Part shown: positions 1-8,538 of the stretch, piece after piece
How the letters are laid out: every line of letters starts with the position of its first letter
How positions within the stretch are numbered: position 1 is the first letter of the stretch
Source: Chloroflexota bacterium
GTDB lineage: Bacteria > Chloroflexota > Anaerolineae > Anaerolineales > Villigracilaceae
Direction: 5' to 3'
Length of the DNA stretch: 64,000 nt
Assembly (NCBI GenBank): GCA_026390015.1
Contig: JAPLGS010000098.1
Span: 1-64,000 of the forward strand
Program-made: the position numbers and the translations under genes
Notes under the pieces: model-generated
The model's input: only the letters and a program-made list of their open reading frames with translations
What the model was told of the DNA's origin: nothing
Databases searched by the model: none

Positions 1-925
1 GAATATATTGATATTGTAATAGTGTGGGCGTGAGAGATGCCGAAAGCAACTGATTGGCCTTCGCTTCGGCCTCAGCATTGATCAAGCGCGCTTCTGCCGC
101 GCCTTTAGATGCGATCACAGCCGCGTCGGCCTGACCTTGCGCAGTCTGACGGGCTTGCTCGGCTTCCTGCTTCTTTGATTCCACGACGAACTTGGCCTGC
201 TGCGCCTGCTGTTCAGCAACCTGCTTTTGTTCGACCGCCGCGGCGTACTCATCGCTAAATCGGATATTGCGCAGCAGGAAATCAGACATGATGATGTTAT
301 TGGCTTGCAGTTTTATTTCGATCTCTGAACGGATCGCAGCCTCCAGTTCAGCGCGTTTCGTGCTGACCAGTTCTTCCACGCCAAATTGTGAAACCGCGTT
401 ACGGATGGCTGCGCGCGCCACAGGCCGCACTACATTTTCTTCATAACGATTCTGCCAGAGAGTGTGCAATTGTATCAATTGCTTTGGGTCTACCGCGTAA
501 ATGACTGAAGCGTCAATGAAGATCTGCTGACCGTCTTTTGTGCGCGCCTGAATCGAGTCGTCACCTTGCACTGCACCCTCGCCAGATGTGGTAGCCATGG
601 TATAAGTTTGCCGCGCAATGGAATATTTTTGCACGCTCTCCACGAATGGAATGATCCAATGCAGGCCTGGCGTCAACGCGATTTCACGATAACCCTTTGG
701 CGCGAAGGCCGAGATCACCACGCCGTATTCATTGGCTTGCAGGAATACCAATCCGGCGCCGGCCGTGGTTAACAAAACCGCCACAACGAGTAAAACAATT
801 ACGAGTGAACTTAATCCCTTTGCCGGTTGATTGCGGCTGGCGCGCATGAAGATCATAATTAACACGCCGATAAACCCGATCCAGGCAAAGGATGCAATCC
901 CCTGAAGTAAAGTCGAAATATTCAT
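1..925 (-). CDS. SPFH/prohibitin-type membrane protein (3' end outside window)
   Basis: Reading from the ATG at 925 gives a protein with two N-terminal hydrophobic segments, then an SPFH core (NEYGVVISAF, PGLHWIIPFV, DASVIYAV) and a long Ala/Gln/Glu-rich coiled coil containing EQQAQQAKFVVESKKQEAEQ. This is the order seen in prohibitin-like proteins, which form membrane-bound ring scaffolds that control proteases and membrane domains. A GGAGG ribosome site lies just upstream. The frame is open to base 1, so the C-terminus lies beyond the window. It is distinct from the slipin at 5910, so the genome has at least two SPFH proteins. Family call is firm; the cellular role is unknown. Confidence 0.88.
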   Translation of the reverse strand, partial: MNISTLLQGIASFAWIGFIGVLIMIFMRASRNQPAKGLSSLVIVLLVVAVLLTTAGAGLVFLQANEYGVVISAFAPKGYREIALTPGLHWIIPFVESVQKYSIARQTYTMATTSGEGAVQGDDSIQARTKDGQQIFIDASVIYAVDPKQLIQLHTLWQNRYEENVVRPVARAAIRNAVSQFGVEELVSTKRAELEAAIRSEIEIKLQANNIIMSDFLLRNIRFSDEYAAAVEQKQVAEQQAQQAKFVVESKKQEAEQARQTAQGQADAAVIASKGAAEARLINAEAEAKANQLLSASLTPTLLQYQYI

Positions 926-970
926 GGTTTCCTCCGAAACATAATTTTCATAATTATAACTCTCTTGCCT

Positions 971-1672
971 ATGCCCCAGATGCGTGTTAACATTTCTCCT
1001 ATGAAAATAGGAGAAGGGCAATTGCATGAGATTTATTTGAATTCCAGCGCGTGGATCATTTGTCCGCCCGAATTGATTCCATCTCCCGGGCAATATCTGC
1101 TTGCCCACGCGCACGGATCTGACTCACCGCTAGCGGTTCCACTTTTCTTCAGCGACTCTGCGCCGAATGGATTTCGCTGCGCCCCGCTGACGGATTCGTT
1201 GTGGAGTCCTGGCGCGCGCCTTTATGTACGCGGCCCGCTCGGTCATGGATTCTCGATCTCAACATTTGCGCGCAAAGTGGCCTTGATCGCATTTGATGAG
1301 TCACCTGCAAGATTGCGCGGGTTGATATCCATTGCGTTGAAACAAGCCGCCGAAGTGGTTCTCGTTTCCAACTTCGCAGTCGATGATATTCCTGAGGCTG
1401 TGGAAGTGCAGCCTTTGCAAGCCATGCTGGATATTTATCAATGGGCAGATTACGCCGCGTTCGATGTGGCGCGCGAGAATCTGAATCAGCTGAGAGAAAT
1501 GCTTGGGAAGATCGAGCAGGCGAAGTCCGCGCGTGAAGCGCAGGTTTTAGTCCGCGCTCCCATGCCGTGCGGCGCGCTCGCAGAATGCGGCATCTGCGCG
1601 TTGACCATCCGACACGAATGGAAGATGATCTGTAAAGATGGGCCGGTGTTCGCGATGGGGGAGTTGAAGTAG
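971..1672 (+). CDS. PyrK-like dihydroorotate dehydrogenase electron transfer subunit
   Basis: The C-terminus carries a four-cysteine [2Fe-2S] signature, MPCGALAECGIC followed by MICKDGPVF, the arrangement of PyrK subunits that pass electrons between NAD(P)H, FAD and the catalytic dihydroorotate dehydrogenase. A PGQYLLAH strand near residue 40 fits the FAD-binding barrel, but the usual RPYSI-type FAD motif is not obvious. No pyrD lies next to it, so the partner is elsewhere or the protein serves another reductase. The start is uncertain. ATG 971 and ATG 980 are possible; TTG 1022 has the best ribosome site (AGGAG at 1009-1013), which sits in a hairpin. It converges on the next gene with a 6-base gap. 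Confidence 0.72.
   Translation: MPQMRVNISPMKIGEGQLHEIYLNSSAWIICPPELIPSPGQYLLAHAHGSDSPLAVPLFFSDSAPNGFRCAPLTDSLWSPGARLYVRGPLGHGFSISTFARKVALIAFDESPARLRGLISIALKQAAEVVLVSNFAVDDIPEAVEVQPLQAMLDIYQWADYAAFDVARENLNQLREMLGKIEQAKSAREAQVLVRAPMPCGALAECGICALTIRHEWKMICKDGPVFAMGELK
994..1015 (+). promoter_or_regulatory. GAAA-capped hairpin covering a Shine-Dalgarno sequence
   Basis: TTCTCCTAT, GAAA, ATAGGAGAA forms a perfect 9-bp stem with a GNRA tetraloop at the 5' end of the PyrK-like gene. The 3' arm contains AGGAG, which is correctly spaced for a TTG start at 1022, so folding could limit translation. If translation begins at 971 or 980, the hairpin is only coding sequence. Confidence 0.35.
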
Positions 1673-1678
1673 TGAAGC

Positions 1679-2623
1679 CTAATACCAAATTCTAAAAGAT
1701 GTTTTTGTGTTCGCACTCAGATTATTGGAAACGCATGCCACATCGATGTTGATAAGGCTTCCCTGAGGTTGGTTTGTGAATGTGAGCGCCGCCAAACCGA
1801 CACCGTTGGAATTTGTCGAGATGATGTTTGAATCTACATGTCCATCTGCCCAGTGAACGGATGCGCTGCAATTTACATTGGCTACCGGCTGGAGCGCCTG
1901 ATCTTGTACGGTGATAAATACCTGTTGCGAATCAGCGGCCAGCGTGACGGCTTTCAAGACAAACGTGTGCACCTGTAAATGAGTGACGGTTTGAATGGTG
2001 TTATCAAGCGGTTTGACTTGCTGCAGCAGCGCCGGGTCTTCGCGGAGTTTATCAAAATAAATGCGCCCCAGGTCAGAAACCACAACGCGCTGGCCTTCTA
2101 TTTTCCACGGCTGCCATTCCAAACGCGCCTTTTCAAAATATTGAACCAGTTTGTTTTCATGATATTCAAACCCCGAGATCGGATAACCGAACTGCGCCAC
2201 TCCGTCATATTGATCGAAGAATTCAAGAAATGCAAGGCAAACCGAAAATCCTGTTTCTGAATAAGTGCGGCAGGCAAATGAATTATTAATGTTTAGTGGT
2301 CCGCTCGTCGTATATGTTTTGATGCCAAGCGGAGTGAGAACTACGCGCTGGCTTCCATCGAGTTCCACTTGAATTTCAAAACGGGCGCGCTGAAAATATT
2401 GCGCCGTTTTGCCATCTTTACTTTTGAATTCTTCTGTAACCGGATATCCATAAATATAAATTGCATTAGGAATGCTGTTATAAAATTTTAGAAAATCCCC
2501 TTTGACATTGTGGCCGGTCTCGCTGAAAAACTTAATCGTCTGAATCTGTTGCGCATGAACAGATGCCCAACTTGAGCTGAGAATACAAACCGCGGCGAAG
2601 AGTGCAAAAAGTTTGCGTAACAT
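1679..2623 (-). CDS. Secreted repeat protein with C-terminal Ig-like domain
   Basis: A signal peptide (MLRKLFALFAAVCILSSSWA, cleavage near VHAQ) is followed by two copies of a repeat. The first begins FFSETGHNVKGDFLKFY and continues YGYPVTEEF and AQYFQRARFE; the second has YSETGFSVCLAFLEFF, FGYPISGFE and VQYFEKARLE. Repeats of this kind are common in secreted Chloroflexi proteins and have no assigned function. From about residue 215 the sequence looks like a bacterial Ig-like fold (VFITVQDQALQPVANVNCSA). The product is probably extracellular or wall-associated. There is no visible enzyme motif, so I assign no activity. Confidence 0.8.
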   Translation of the reverse strand: MLRKLFALFAAVCILSSSWASVHAQQIQTIKFFSETGHNVKGDFLKFYNSIPNAIYIYGYPVTEEFKSKDGKTAQYFQRARFEIQVELDGSQRVVLTPLGIKTYTTSGPLNINNSFACRTYSETGFSVCLAFLEFFDQYDGVAQFGYPISGFEYHENKLVQYFEKARLEWQPWKIEGQRVVVSDLGRIYFDKLREDPALLQQVKPLDNTIQTVTHLQVHTFVLKAVTLAADSQQVFITVQDQALQPVANVNCSASVHWADGHVDSNIISTNSNGVGLAALTFTNQPQGSLINIDVACVSNNLSANTKTSFRIWY

Positions 2624-2673
2624 GATCTGGTATTTTTATTATACACAGAAATTTATGAGTTACATTAATTTTT

Positions 2674-3801
2674 TTACCGGTCGTAGCCAACAAGAACCTG
2701 AATTATTTTCTCCGCCGCATGACCGTCACCATACGGATTGACCGCTTTCGACATTTCTGCATAAGCGGCCGGATGATCCAAAAGTCGCTGCGCTTCCTCG
2801 ACGATGCGGCGGGTTTCTGTTCCAACAAGTTTGAGCGTCCCTGCGGCCACTCCCTCGGGGCGTTCGGTCACGTCGCGTAATACCAGAGTGGGGATTCCAA
2901 AAGCTGGCGCTTCTTCTTGAATACCGCCAGAATCCGTCAGGATGAGTGAGGCATGTTTCATCAAATGGACAAGCGGCAGATAATCTAATGGCGGCAGCAG
3001 CGTGATGTGATCCACTTCTTTGAGCAGGCGGTTGACAGGCTCCTGTACATTCGGATTCAAATGGACGGGATACACGATTTCGACATCTCCACGCTTTGCA
3101 ATTTCGATCAACGCAAGGCAAATATCATCCATGGGCGTTCCAAAATTCTCGCGGCGATGGGCGGTGACGAGAATTAGTTTATTCATCTCATTCTGAGGGG
3201 CGGAGCGGCGAAGCAACCTCCCGATTAGTTCAGTGATCTCACGTGGTTCAGCTTGCTTTGATACATGTTGCAGAGCGTCAATGACAGTATTCCCAGTAAC
3301 CTCGATAATGTTTTCATCAATTCCTTCACGTAATAAATTTTGCTTTGACCATTCTGTCGGCGCGAAATGCATATCTGCTGTTATACCTGCCACGCGGCGA
3401 TTGATCTCCTCGGGGAAGGGTTGCCATTTATCATGAGTGCGCAGTCCAGCTTCCACATGCCCGAATTTGATGCGATGATAATATGCCAACAGAGATGTGA
3501 TTGCGACCGTGGTTGTATCTCCCTGAGCCAAAACCCAGTCGGGTTTGAAATCTGTAAGTACAGGATCGAGATTGATAAAGATAGACGCGCTTAATTGCGC
3601 GAGAGATTGATTCTCGCGCATCAGGTCAAGATCATAATCAGTGTTGATCTCAAACAGTTTCAGCACCTGGTCGAGCATTTGCCGATGTTGCGCGGTGACG
3701 CAGACCCGCGCTTCAACTCCTGAGGTTGTCTTCAACAAGCGGACGATCGGTGCCATTTTCACGGCTTCTGGTCGTGTGCCAAATACAGAGAGGATCTTCA
3801 A
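2674..3801 (-). CDS. wecB: UDP-N-acetylglucosamine 2-epimerase (non-hydrolysing)
   Basis: This enzyme interconverts UDP-GlcNAc and UDP-ManNAc. The N-terminal motif FGTRPEAVKMAPIV, then HVEAGLRT, PEEINRR, TGNTVIDAL and DSGGIQEEAP are hallmarks of the family. The open frame runs upstream to 3894, but that part overlaps wecC and does not look like the family; the TTG at 3801 begins KILSVFGTRPEA and gives 375 residues, the usual length. It lies one base after the wecC stop, so the two are probably translationally coupled and act in sequence to make UDP-ManNAcA for a cell-surface polysaccharide. Confidence 0.93.
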   Translation of the reverse strand: MKILSVFGTRPEAVKMAPIVRLLKTTSGVEARVCVTAQHRQMLDQVLKLFEINTDYDLDLMRENQSLAQLSASIFINLDPVLTDFKPDWVLAQGDTTTVAITSLLAYYHRIKFGHVEAGLRTHDKWQPFPEEINRRVAGITADMHFAPTEWSKQNLLREGIDENIIEVTGNTVIDALQHVSKQAEPREITELIGRLLRRSAPQNEMNKLILVTAHRRENFGTPMDDICLALIEIAKRGDVEIVYPVHLNPNVQEPVNRLLKEVDHITLLPPLDYLPLVHLMKHASLILTDSGGIQEEAPAFGIPTLVLRDVTERPEGVAAGTLKLVGTETRRIVEEAQRLLDHPAAYAEMSKAVNPYGDGHAAEKIIQVLVGYDR

Positions 3802-3802
3802 T

Positions 3803-5131
3803 CTACAATTTCCGATTTTCGACTGGCGATTTGTTTTTGCCCAGACGCAATAGTGTAAAGCCGGCGTTTTCCCATGCTTCTTTTTTCCAACCATTCACAG
3901 TATCAACAACAATACGCGCGGATGTTTTCTTCGCGATCTCAAGCGGATTAAACTTCAAGAATTCGGCGTGCTTTACCAACAATACGATCGCATCTGCCTC
4001 TATGATCGCAGCTTCAAGTGAGGATGCCATGTCAATACCAGGCATGTTTGCATCAGGCTTAAACGGTTCCCACGCTTTTACCTGTGCGCCTTCATGCTGG
4101 AGGATTTGCGCCACTTCATTTGCGGGACTTTCGCGCAGATCGTCCACGTCTGGTTTATAGGCCAGGCCGAGAGCAGCAATTTTTTTTCCTTTAAGCGAGC
4201 CGAGCGCACGCTTGATAGTCTCCACAACAAAATGCGGCTGTGCATCATTCACCTGTCTTGAGTGATAAATTAGTGGAGTGATTTCCGGCGCGGCTTCCAC
4301 AAAGAACCACGGGTCTACGCTGATGCAATGTCCGCCGACACCGGGTCCGGGGCTGAGGATCTTCACGCGCGGATGCAAATTCGCAATCGAAATCGCCTCC
4401 CACACATCCACGCCGAATTTATCCGCGAGACGCGAGAATTCGTTGGCGATGGCGATGTTTACATCGCGATAGGTATTCTCCATCAACTTGACCATCTCTG
4501 CCGTGGTCGCATCAGTCTTGATGATCTGTCCTTTTACAAAGGTGCCATAAAGATCATAACCTGCTTGCGCTGACTCTGGAGTCACACCGCCGATGACGCG
4601 TGCGTTTTCTATCAACTCACGCAAAATTTGCCCCGGCAAAACTCGTTCGGGTGAATAAGCCAAATGAAAGTCGCGCCCAGCTTTAAGTCCAGAACGAGCG
4701 AGGATGGGTGCGACCAGATCCACAGTCGTACGCGGCGGGGAGGTTGATTCCAGCACGACCAGATTTCCCTTCCTCAAAAATGGCACGATCGATTCAGCGG
4801 CGGACGTCACCGCGCGCATGTCTGCCAGTTTGTATGTCAGGCCATTGTATTCGCCGAATTTATTTTCCTGGAATGGGGTTGGCACGGCAATGATGAAGGC
4901 ATCTGCGTCTTCAGGTTTGGTCGCGGCTCTGAAGTTTCCAGATTGAATGGCTTTCTGCACTTCTTCGAGCAAGCCCGGTTCGTGAATGTGGATCTGGCCC
5001 TTATTAATCGTTTCAATGATGTGCGGACTAATATCCACGCCGAGAACTTTGATGCCATGTGCGGCAAAAGTGGATGCGGTGGGCAGACCGATATAGCCGA
5101 GGCCGATGACACATATTTTTTGGAAGTTCAC
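3803..5131 (-). CDS. wecC: UDP-N-acetyl-D-mannosaminuronate dehydrogenase
   Basis: A 442-residue nucleotide-sugar dehydrogenase, which oxidises the C6 alcohol of a UDP-sugar to the acid using NAD+. It has the Rossmann motif VIGLGYIGLPTA, a central helix region with LMENTYRDVNIAIANEF, the catalytic-cysteine loop GPGVGGHCISVDPWF, and a C-terminal substrate domain (GLAYKPDVDDLRESPA). The adjacent wecB points to UDP-ManNAc as substrate rather than UDP-glucose. Start is GTG 5131 behind AAAGGAG. The last dozen residues (about KNKSPVENRKL) extend past the usual end and overlap the alternative upstream part of the wecB frame. Confidence 0.92.
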   Translation of the reverse strand: MNFQKICVIGLGYIGLPTASTFAAHGIKVLGVDISPHIIETINKGQIHIHEPGLLEEVQKAIQSGNFRAATKPEDADAFIIAVPTPFQENKFGEYNGLTYKLADMRAVTSAAESIVPFLRKGNLVVLESTSPPRTTVDLVAPILARSGLKAGRDFHLAYSPERVLPGQILRELIENARVIGGVTPESAQAGYDLYGTFVKGQIIKTDATTAEMVKLMENTYRDVNIAIANEFSRLADKFGVDVWEAISIANLHPRVKILSPGPGVGGHCISVDPWFFVEAAPEITPLIYHSRQVNDAQPHFVVETIKRALGSLKGKKIAALGLAYKPDVDDLRESPANEVAQILQHEGAQVKAWEPFKPDANMPGIDMASSLEAAIIEADAIVLLVKHAEFLKFNPLEIAKKTSARIVVDTVNGWKKEAWENAGFTLLRLGKNKSPVENRKL

Positions 5132-5279
5132 TGAGACTCCTTTAGGAGGGAATTTATTTTCAACGATCTTATTATACAGCCGTACGCGCCGATGTTCTTC
5201 AACACGAACATCTTAATCTGGCATTTCTCGTAAATAGAATCAAATTCACTCATCTGTTGTATAATCAAATGGAGGCACA

Positions 5280-5873
5280 ATGGACTTTCTATTGGAACCA
5301 AATATTGCGTATCTGATTCTGCTGGGCGGCATTTTGCTCAGCTTGATGGCAATCGTTACTCCAGGGACAGGCCTATTTGAAGTGGGGGCGTTTTTCTGTC
5401 TGGCGCTGGCGGGCTATGCTGTTTACAATATGTCTTTTAATTGGTGGGCGATTGTCTTACTTGGTTTGAGTATCGTGCCTTTCATCTATTCCATTCAAAA
5501 ACCAAAACGTGAACTTTATCTCGGGCTGTCTATTTTGTTACTCGTTGTGGGTTCAGTTTTTCTGTTTGCCATGGATGGCTGGAAACCTGCCGTCAATCCT
5601 TTTCTTGCGCTTGTCGCCTCGGGGTTGATGTTCATTTTTTTGTGGATCGTGGTGCGAAAAACTGTGCAAGCCGCGGGCGCGCGCCCGGTGCATGATCTTG
5701 AAACTCTTATTGGTTCAACCGGTGAAGCCAGATCAAATATCCACGAAGAAGGAAGTGTGTATATCTCAGGGGAGATGTGGTCTGCCAAAAGCGACGAGCT
5801 GATTTCCTCGGGCAGTACCATTCGTGTCGTCCGCCGCGAGGGTTTTATCCTCGTTGTTGAAAAAGCCGCTTAG
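5280..5873 (+). CDS. NfeD-like membrane protein
   Basis: A 197-residue protein with about four hydrophobic segments in the first 135 residues, starting PNIAYLILLGGILLSLMAIV and TPGTGLFEVGAFF, followed by a soluble OB-fold-like tail (LIGSTGEARS, VYISGEMWSAKS, TIRVVRREGFILVVE). This is the short NfeD architecture without a serine protease domain. NfeD proteins typically pair with an SPFH slipin, and one starts 36 bases downstream at 5910. The two probably form a membrane-quality or membrane-domain complex. Start ATG 5280 follows GGAGGCACA. Confidence 0.9.
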   Translation: MDFLLEPNIAYLILLGGILLSLMAIVTPGTGLFEVGAFFCLALAGYAVYNMSFNWWAIVLLGLSIVPFIYSIQKPKRELYLGLSILLLVVGSVFLFAMDGWKPAVNPFLALVASGLMFIFLWIVVRKTVQAAGARPVHDLETLIGSTGEARSNIHEEGSVYISGEMWSAKSDELISSGSTIRVVRREGFILVVEKAA

Positions 5874-5909
5874 TTAAACTCAAATTTTCTTTAGAAGGAG
5901 AAATAAAAT

Positions 5910-6824
5910 ATGAATAATCTTTTTGCAACTGGTGGTACCCTTTTTTGTCTTGTTGGTGCCGTGCTGATCATTGGTTTTGTATTTCTTGCCAATGCAATTC
6001 GAATCATTCCTGAATACCAACGTCTGGTTGTTTTTCGACTGGGCCGCGTATTGCCAGAGCCGAAAGGCCCCGGTATTGTCTTGTTGATACCGGTCATAGA
6101 CCGCGCGGTGAAAGTAGACCTTCGCGAGCAGATCCGCGAAGTACCGCATCAGGTATCGATCACCAAAGATAATGCGCCCATCTCAATTGACTTCCTGTGG
6201 TACTACAAAATCTTAGACCCAGCCATGTCCGTTTTGCAGGTTGGTAACTTTGAATTATCCGCGGCTGGAATAGCGGCCACCACATTACGCGCGGTCATCG
6301 GCGGCATTCCATTGGATGATGTGCTTTCAGAACGCGAGCATATCAACAACATGCTCCGCACCCGCTTGGATGAAGTGACCGAACGCTGGGGTGTTAAAGT
6401 AACCAATGTCGAAATCCGTGAGATCGTTCCGCCACGCGAAGTGCAGGATGCAATGAATCGCCAAATGACAGCCGAGCGTGTGCGCCGCGCGCTGGTAACA
6501 GAATCTATGGGTGACCAGGAAGCTGCCAAGAACCGCGCAGAAGGTACCAAGCAAGCCGCCATTCTGCAGGCACAAGGTGAGCGGGAATCCAACATCCTGC
6601 GCGCTGAAGGCGATAAGCAATCTCAGGCATTACGCGCGGAAGGTTTTGCCGTCGCCTTGGAAGCCATCTTCAACGCCGCCAAATCAGTTGACCAAAAGAC
6701 CATGACCTTGCAATATTTTGAAACCCTCAAGACCATCGGCTCCAGCCCATCCACCAAATTCATCTTCCCGATGGAATTCACCAGCATGCTGGATAACTTC
6801 CTCGGCAAAGATGCGAAGAAGTAA
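5910..6824 (+). CDS. Slipin, SPFH/band 7 family
   Basis: One N-terminal membrane segment (about residues 8-30) leads into a complete SPFH domain: IRIIPEYQRLVVFRLGRVL, GPGIVLLIPVIDRAVKVDLR, TKDNAPISIDFLWYYKI. A coiled coil follows (MTAERVRRALVTESMGDQEA), then a conserved tail ending in KFIFPMEFTSML. At 304 residues it matches bacterial slipins. It is the classical partner of the upstream NfeD-like gene, forming a two-gene operon with AGAAGGAG as ribosome site and a strong terminator after it. Confidence 0.94.
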   Translation: MNNLFATGGTLFCLVGAVLIIGFVFLANAIRIIPEYQRLVVFRLGRVLPEPKGPGIVLLIPVIDRAVKVDLREQIREVPHQVSITKDNAPISIDFLWYYKILDPAMSVLQVGNFELSAAGIAATTLRAVIGGIPLDDVLSEREHINNMLRTRLDEVTERWGVKVTNVEIREIVPPREVQDAMNRQMTAERVRRALVTESMGDQEAAKNRAEGTKQAAILQAQGERESNILRAEGDKQSQALRAEGFAVALEAIFNAAKSVDQKTMTLQYFETLKTIGSSPSTKFIFPMEFTSMLDNFLGKDAKK

Positions 6825-6846
6825 GCACGTAAATAAATAAAAAGAA

Positions 6847-6892
6847 AAAAGTGGAAAGTGGAGCAATGAAATTCCACTTTCCACTTTTTTAT
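6847..6892 (+). terminator. Rho-independent terminator after slipin
   Basis: A 16-base arm AAAAGTGGAAAGTGGA (6847-6862) pairs perfectly with TCCACTTTCCACTTTT (6873-6888), closing on a 10-base loop and followed by T residues. It ends the nfeD-slipin unit. Confidence 0.9.
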
Positions 6893-6910
6893 TGATACAA
6901 TCTCCCGTCT

Positions 6911-7360
6911 ATGGAAATTACCAAAGCCTCAATCCTTGATCTTAACGCGCTTCGCAAAATCGAACTGGAAAGTTTTGGGAAAGATGCGTGGCCTTTGTTT
7001 GATCTGATCGCCGTTTTAACTTTCAATGATGTGATCCGGCTTAAAGCTGTGGAGGATAACCAAATGGTCGGATTCGTAGCTGGAGATCCGCATCCGCGCG
7101 ACGGGTGGGGTTGGATCTCCACTATCGCAGTGGATCCACGCTTTAGGAGGCGTGGCATCGGGCTTGCCCTGCTGCATGCCTGCGAACGCAAATTGGGCGT
7201 GCCGCAATCCCGTTTGACGGTACGAATATCGAATCAAAGCGCGATCACGATGTATGAAAAAGATGGCTATCAAACCAGGGAGATTTGGAAGGCTTATTAC
7301 AATGATGGCGAAGACGGCATAGTAATGGAGAAGAACTTGAATCAACAGGAACACCATTGA
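6911..7360 (+). CDS. GNAT-family N-acetyltransferase, RimI-like
   Basis: A 149-residue single-domain acetyltransferase. The acetyl-CoA motif A is clear (WISTIAVDPRFRRRGIGLAL), followed by LLHACERKLGV, LTVRISNQSAITMYEKDGYQ and a C-terminal strand. The N-terminal ALRKIELESFGKDAW resembles RimI proteins, which acetylate protein N-termini, but the target cannot be read from sequence. It has its own short upstream region after the slipin terminator. Confidence 0.85.
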   Translation: MEITKASILDLNALRKIELESFGKDAWPLFDLIAVLTFNDVIRLKAVEDNQMVGFVAGDPHPRDGWGWISTIAVDPRFRRRGIGLALLHACERKLGVPQSRLTVRISNQSAITMYEKDGYQTREIWKAYYNDGEDGIVMEKNLNQQEHH

Positions 7361-7401
7361 AGCAACTCATTCACTTTATTAAAGGTTTATAATCAGCCAA
7401 T

Positions 7402-8538
7402 ATGCCTGAAATATTAAAACCCCCTGTTTGGGTAAACACAAAACAATTACTACAAAAAATGATGGATGATCTTGTCACACAAAACCGTGTGGCTGTGGAT
7501 ACTGAATCCAACAGCCTGCATGCTTTTCGTGAGCAGGTTTGTCTCATACAGTTCTCCTCAACCAATGCGGACTATCTCGTTGATCCGCTGGTGTTGAAAG
7601 ATTTGAGTATTCTCGCGCCTATTTTTTCAGACCCAAAGATCGAGAAGATCTTCCACGCCGCGGAATATGATCTGGTTTGTTTGCGGCGCGATTTTCATTT
7701 CTCATTCGCCAACCTATTCGATACAATGCAAGCCGCGCGCATACTGGGTTATCCCGCCGTTGGCTTGGATCGGCTACTGGGCGATAAATTCAAGATCCAA
7801 ACCGATAAGCGCCACCAAAAAGCAAATTGGGCCGCCCGCCCGCTGACGAAAGAACAGATCCATTATGCGCGCCTCGATACACATTATCTCTTTGCCTTGC
7901 GTGATATCCTTGAAGATGAGTTGGAAAAAAAAGGTCGCCTCGTATCTGCAAAGGAAGATTTCGCGCGCGCCTGTCTTTTTGAGGAACACAAACAAAAAGA
8001 GATCGGCGAATCATGGGGACGGTTCGCAACGCGCAAAGACCTTTCTCTGCGGGAGTTAACCATCCTGGCATTTTTATGCAAATGGCGTGATACAGAAGCA
8101 GAGAAGTTAAATCGCCCACCTTATAAAGTGATTATGGATGATGTCTTTGTTTTATTAGTCAAGAATCCCCCTCAGCAAAAAGTGGATCTTTCCGCCATGG
8201 GACTGAGCGAGCGGCAGATCGGCCTGTGGGGTGACGGGGTCTTGGCTGCGATACGGCGCGGAGTTGCGGCTCCACTGGTTGAACGGAAACAGGTCGAGGC
8301 GAAGAATGATGCGTTCCTTCGTCGCCTCGAAAAAATAAAGGCGTGGAGAAAAAATCTCGGGCTGGAATTGGGCGTCGAGTCAGATGTCATTCTGCCCAAA
8401 CCGTATTTATCAGCGCTGGCGGAAAATCCGCCGAAGAATGCAGCAGAACTGGCGCTTATCATGAAAGACACTCCCTCGCGCGTGGAAAAATATGGCGCGC
8501 AAATTTTGAAGTTATTCGGAGTCAATAATGCGAATTAA
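7402..8538 (+). CDS. rnd: Ribonuclease D
   Basis: A 3'-5' exoribonuclease of the DEDD superfamily that trims tRNA and other small RNAs. The four acidic residues are visible in VAVDTESNSLHAF (Exo I), HAAEYDLVCLRRDF (Exo II) and HYARLDTHYLFALRD (Exo III), and GLDRLLGDKF is typical of RNase D. After about residue 205 there are two HRDC-like helical segments (LTILAFLCKWRDTEAEKLNR; LEKIKAWRKNLG). The 378-residue length is normal. The stop overlaps the start of the beta-CASP nuclease gene by 11 bases, so two RNA-processing enzymes are likely co-translated. Confidence 0.93.
   Translation: MPEILKPPVWVNTKQLLQKMMDDLVTQNRVAVDTESNSLHAFREQVCLIQFSSTNADYLVDPLVLKDLSILAPIFSDPKIEKIFHAAEYDLVCLRRDFHFSFANLFDTMQAARILGYPAVGLDRLLGDKFKIQTDKRHQKANWAARPLTKEQIHYARLDTHYLFALRDILEDELEKKGRLVSAKEDFARACLFEEHKQKEIGESWGRFATRKDLSLRELTILAFLCKWRDTEAEKLNRPPYKVIMDDVFVLLVKNPPQQKVDLSAMGLSERQIGLWGDGVLAAIRRGVAAPLVERKQVEAKNDAFLRRLEKIKAWRKNLGLELGVESDVILPKPYLSALAENPPKNAAELALIMKDTPSRVEKYGAQILKLFGVNNAN

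Noticed and set aside
1149-1688. A 179-residue minus-strand gene opposite the PyrK-like gene
   Set aside because: Composition is Arg/Ser/Pro-rich shadow sequence, and the plus frame carries the [2Fe-2S] motif.
2674-3894. wecB starting at 3894
   Set aside because: The first 31 codons lie within wecC and do not resemble the family; TTG 3801 gives the normal length.
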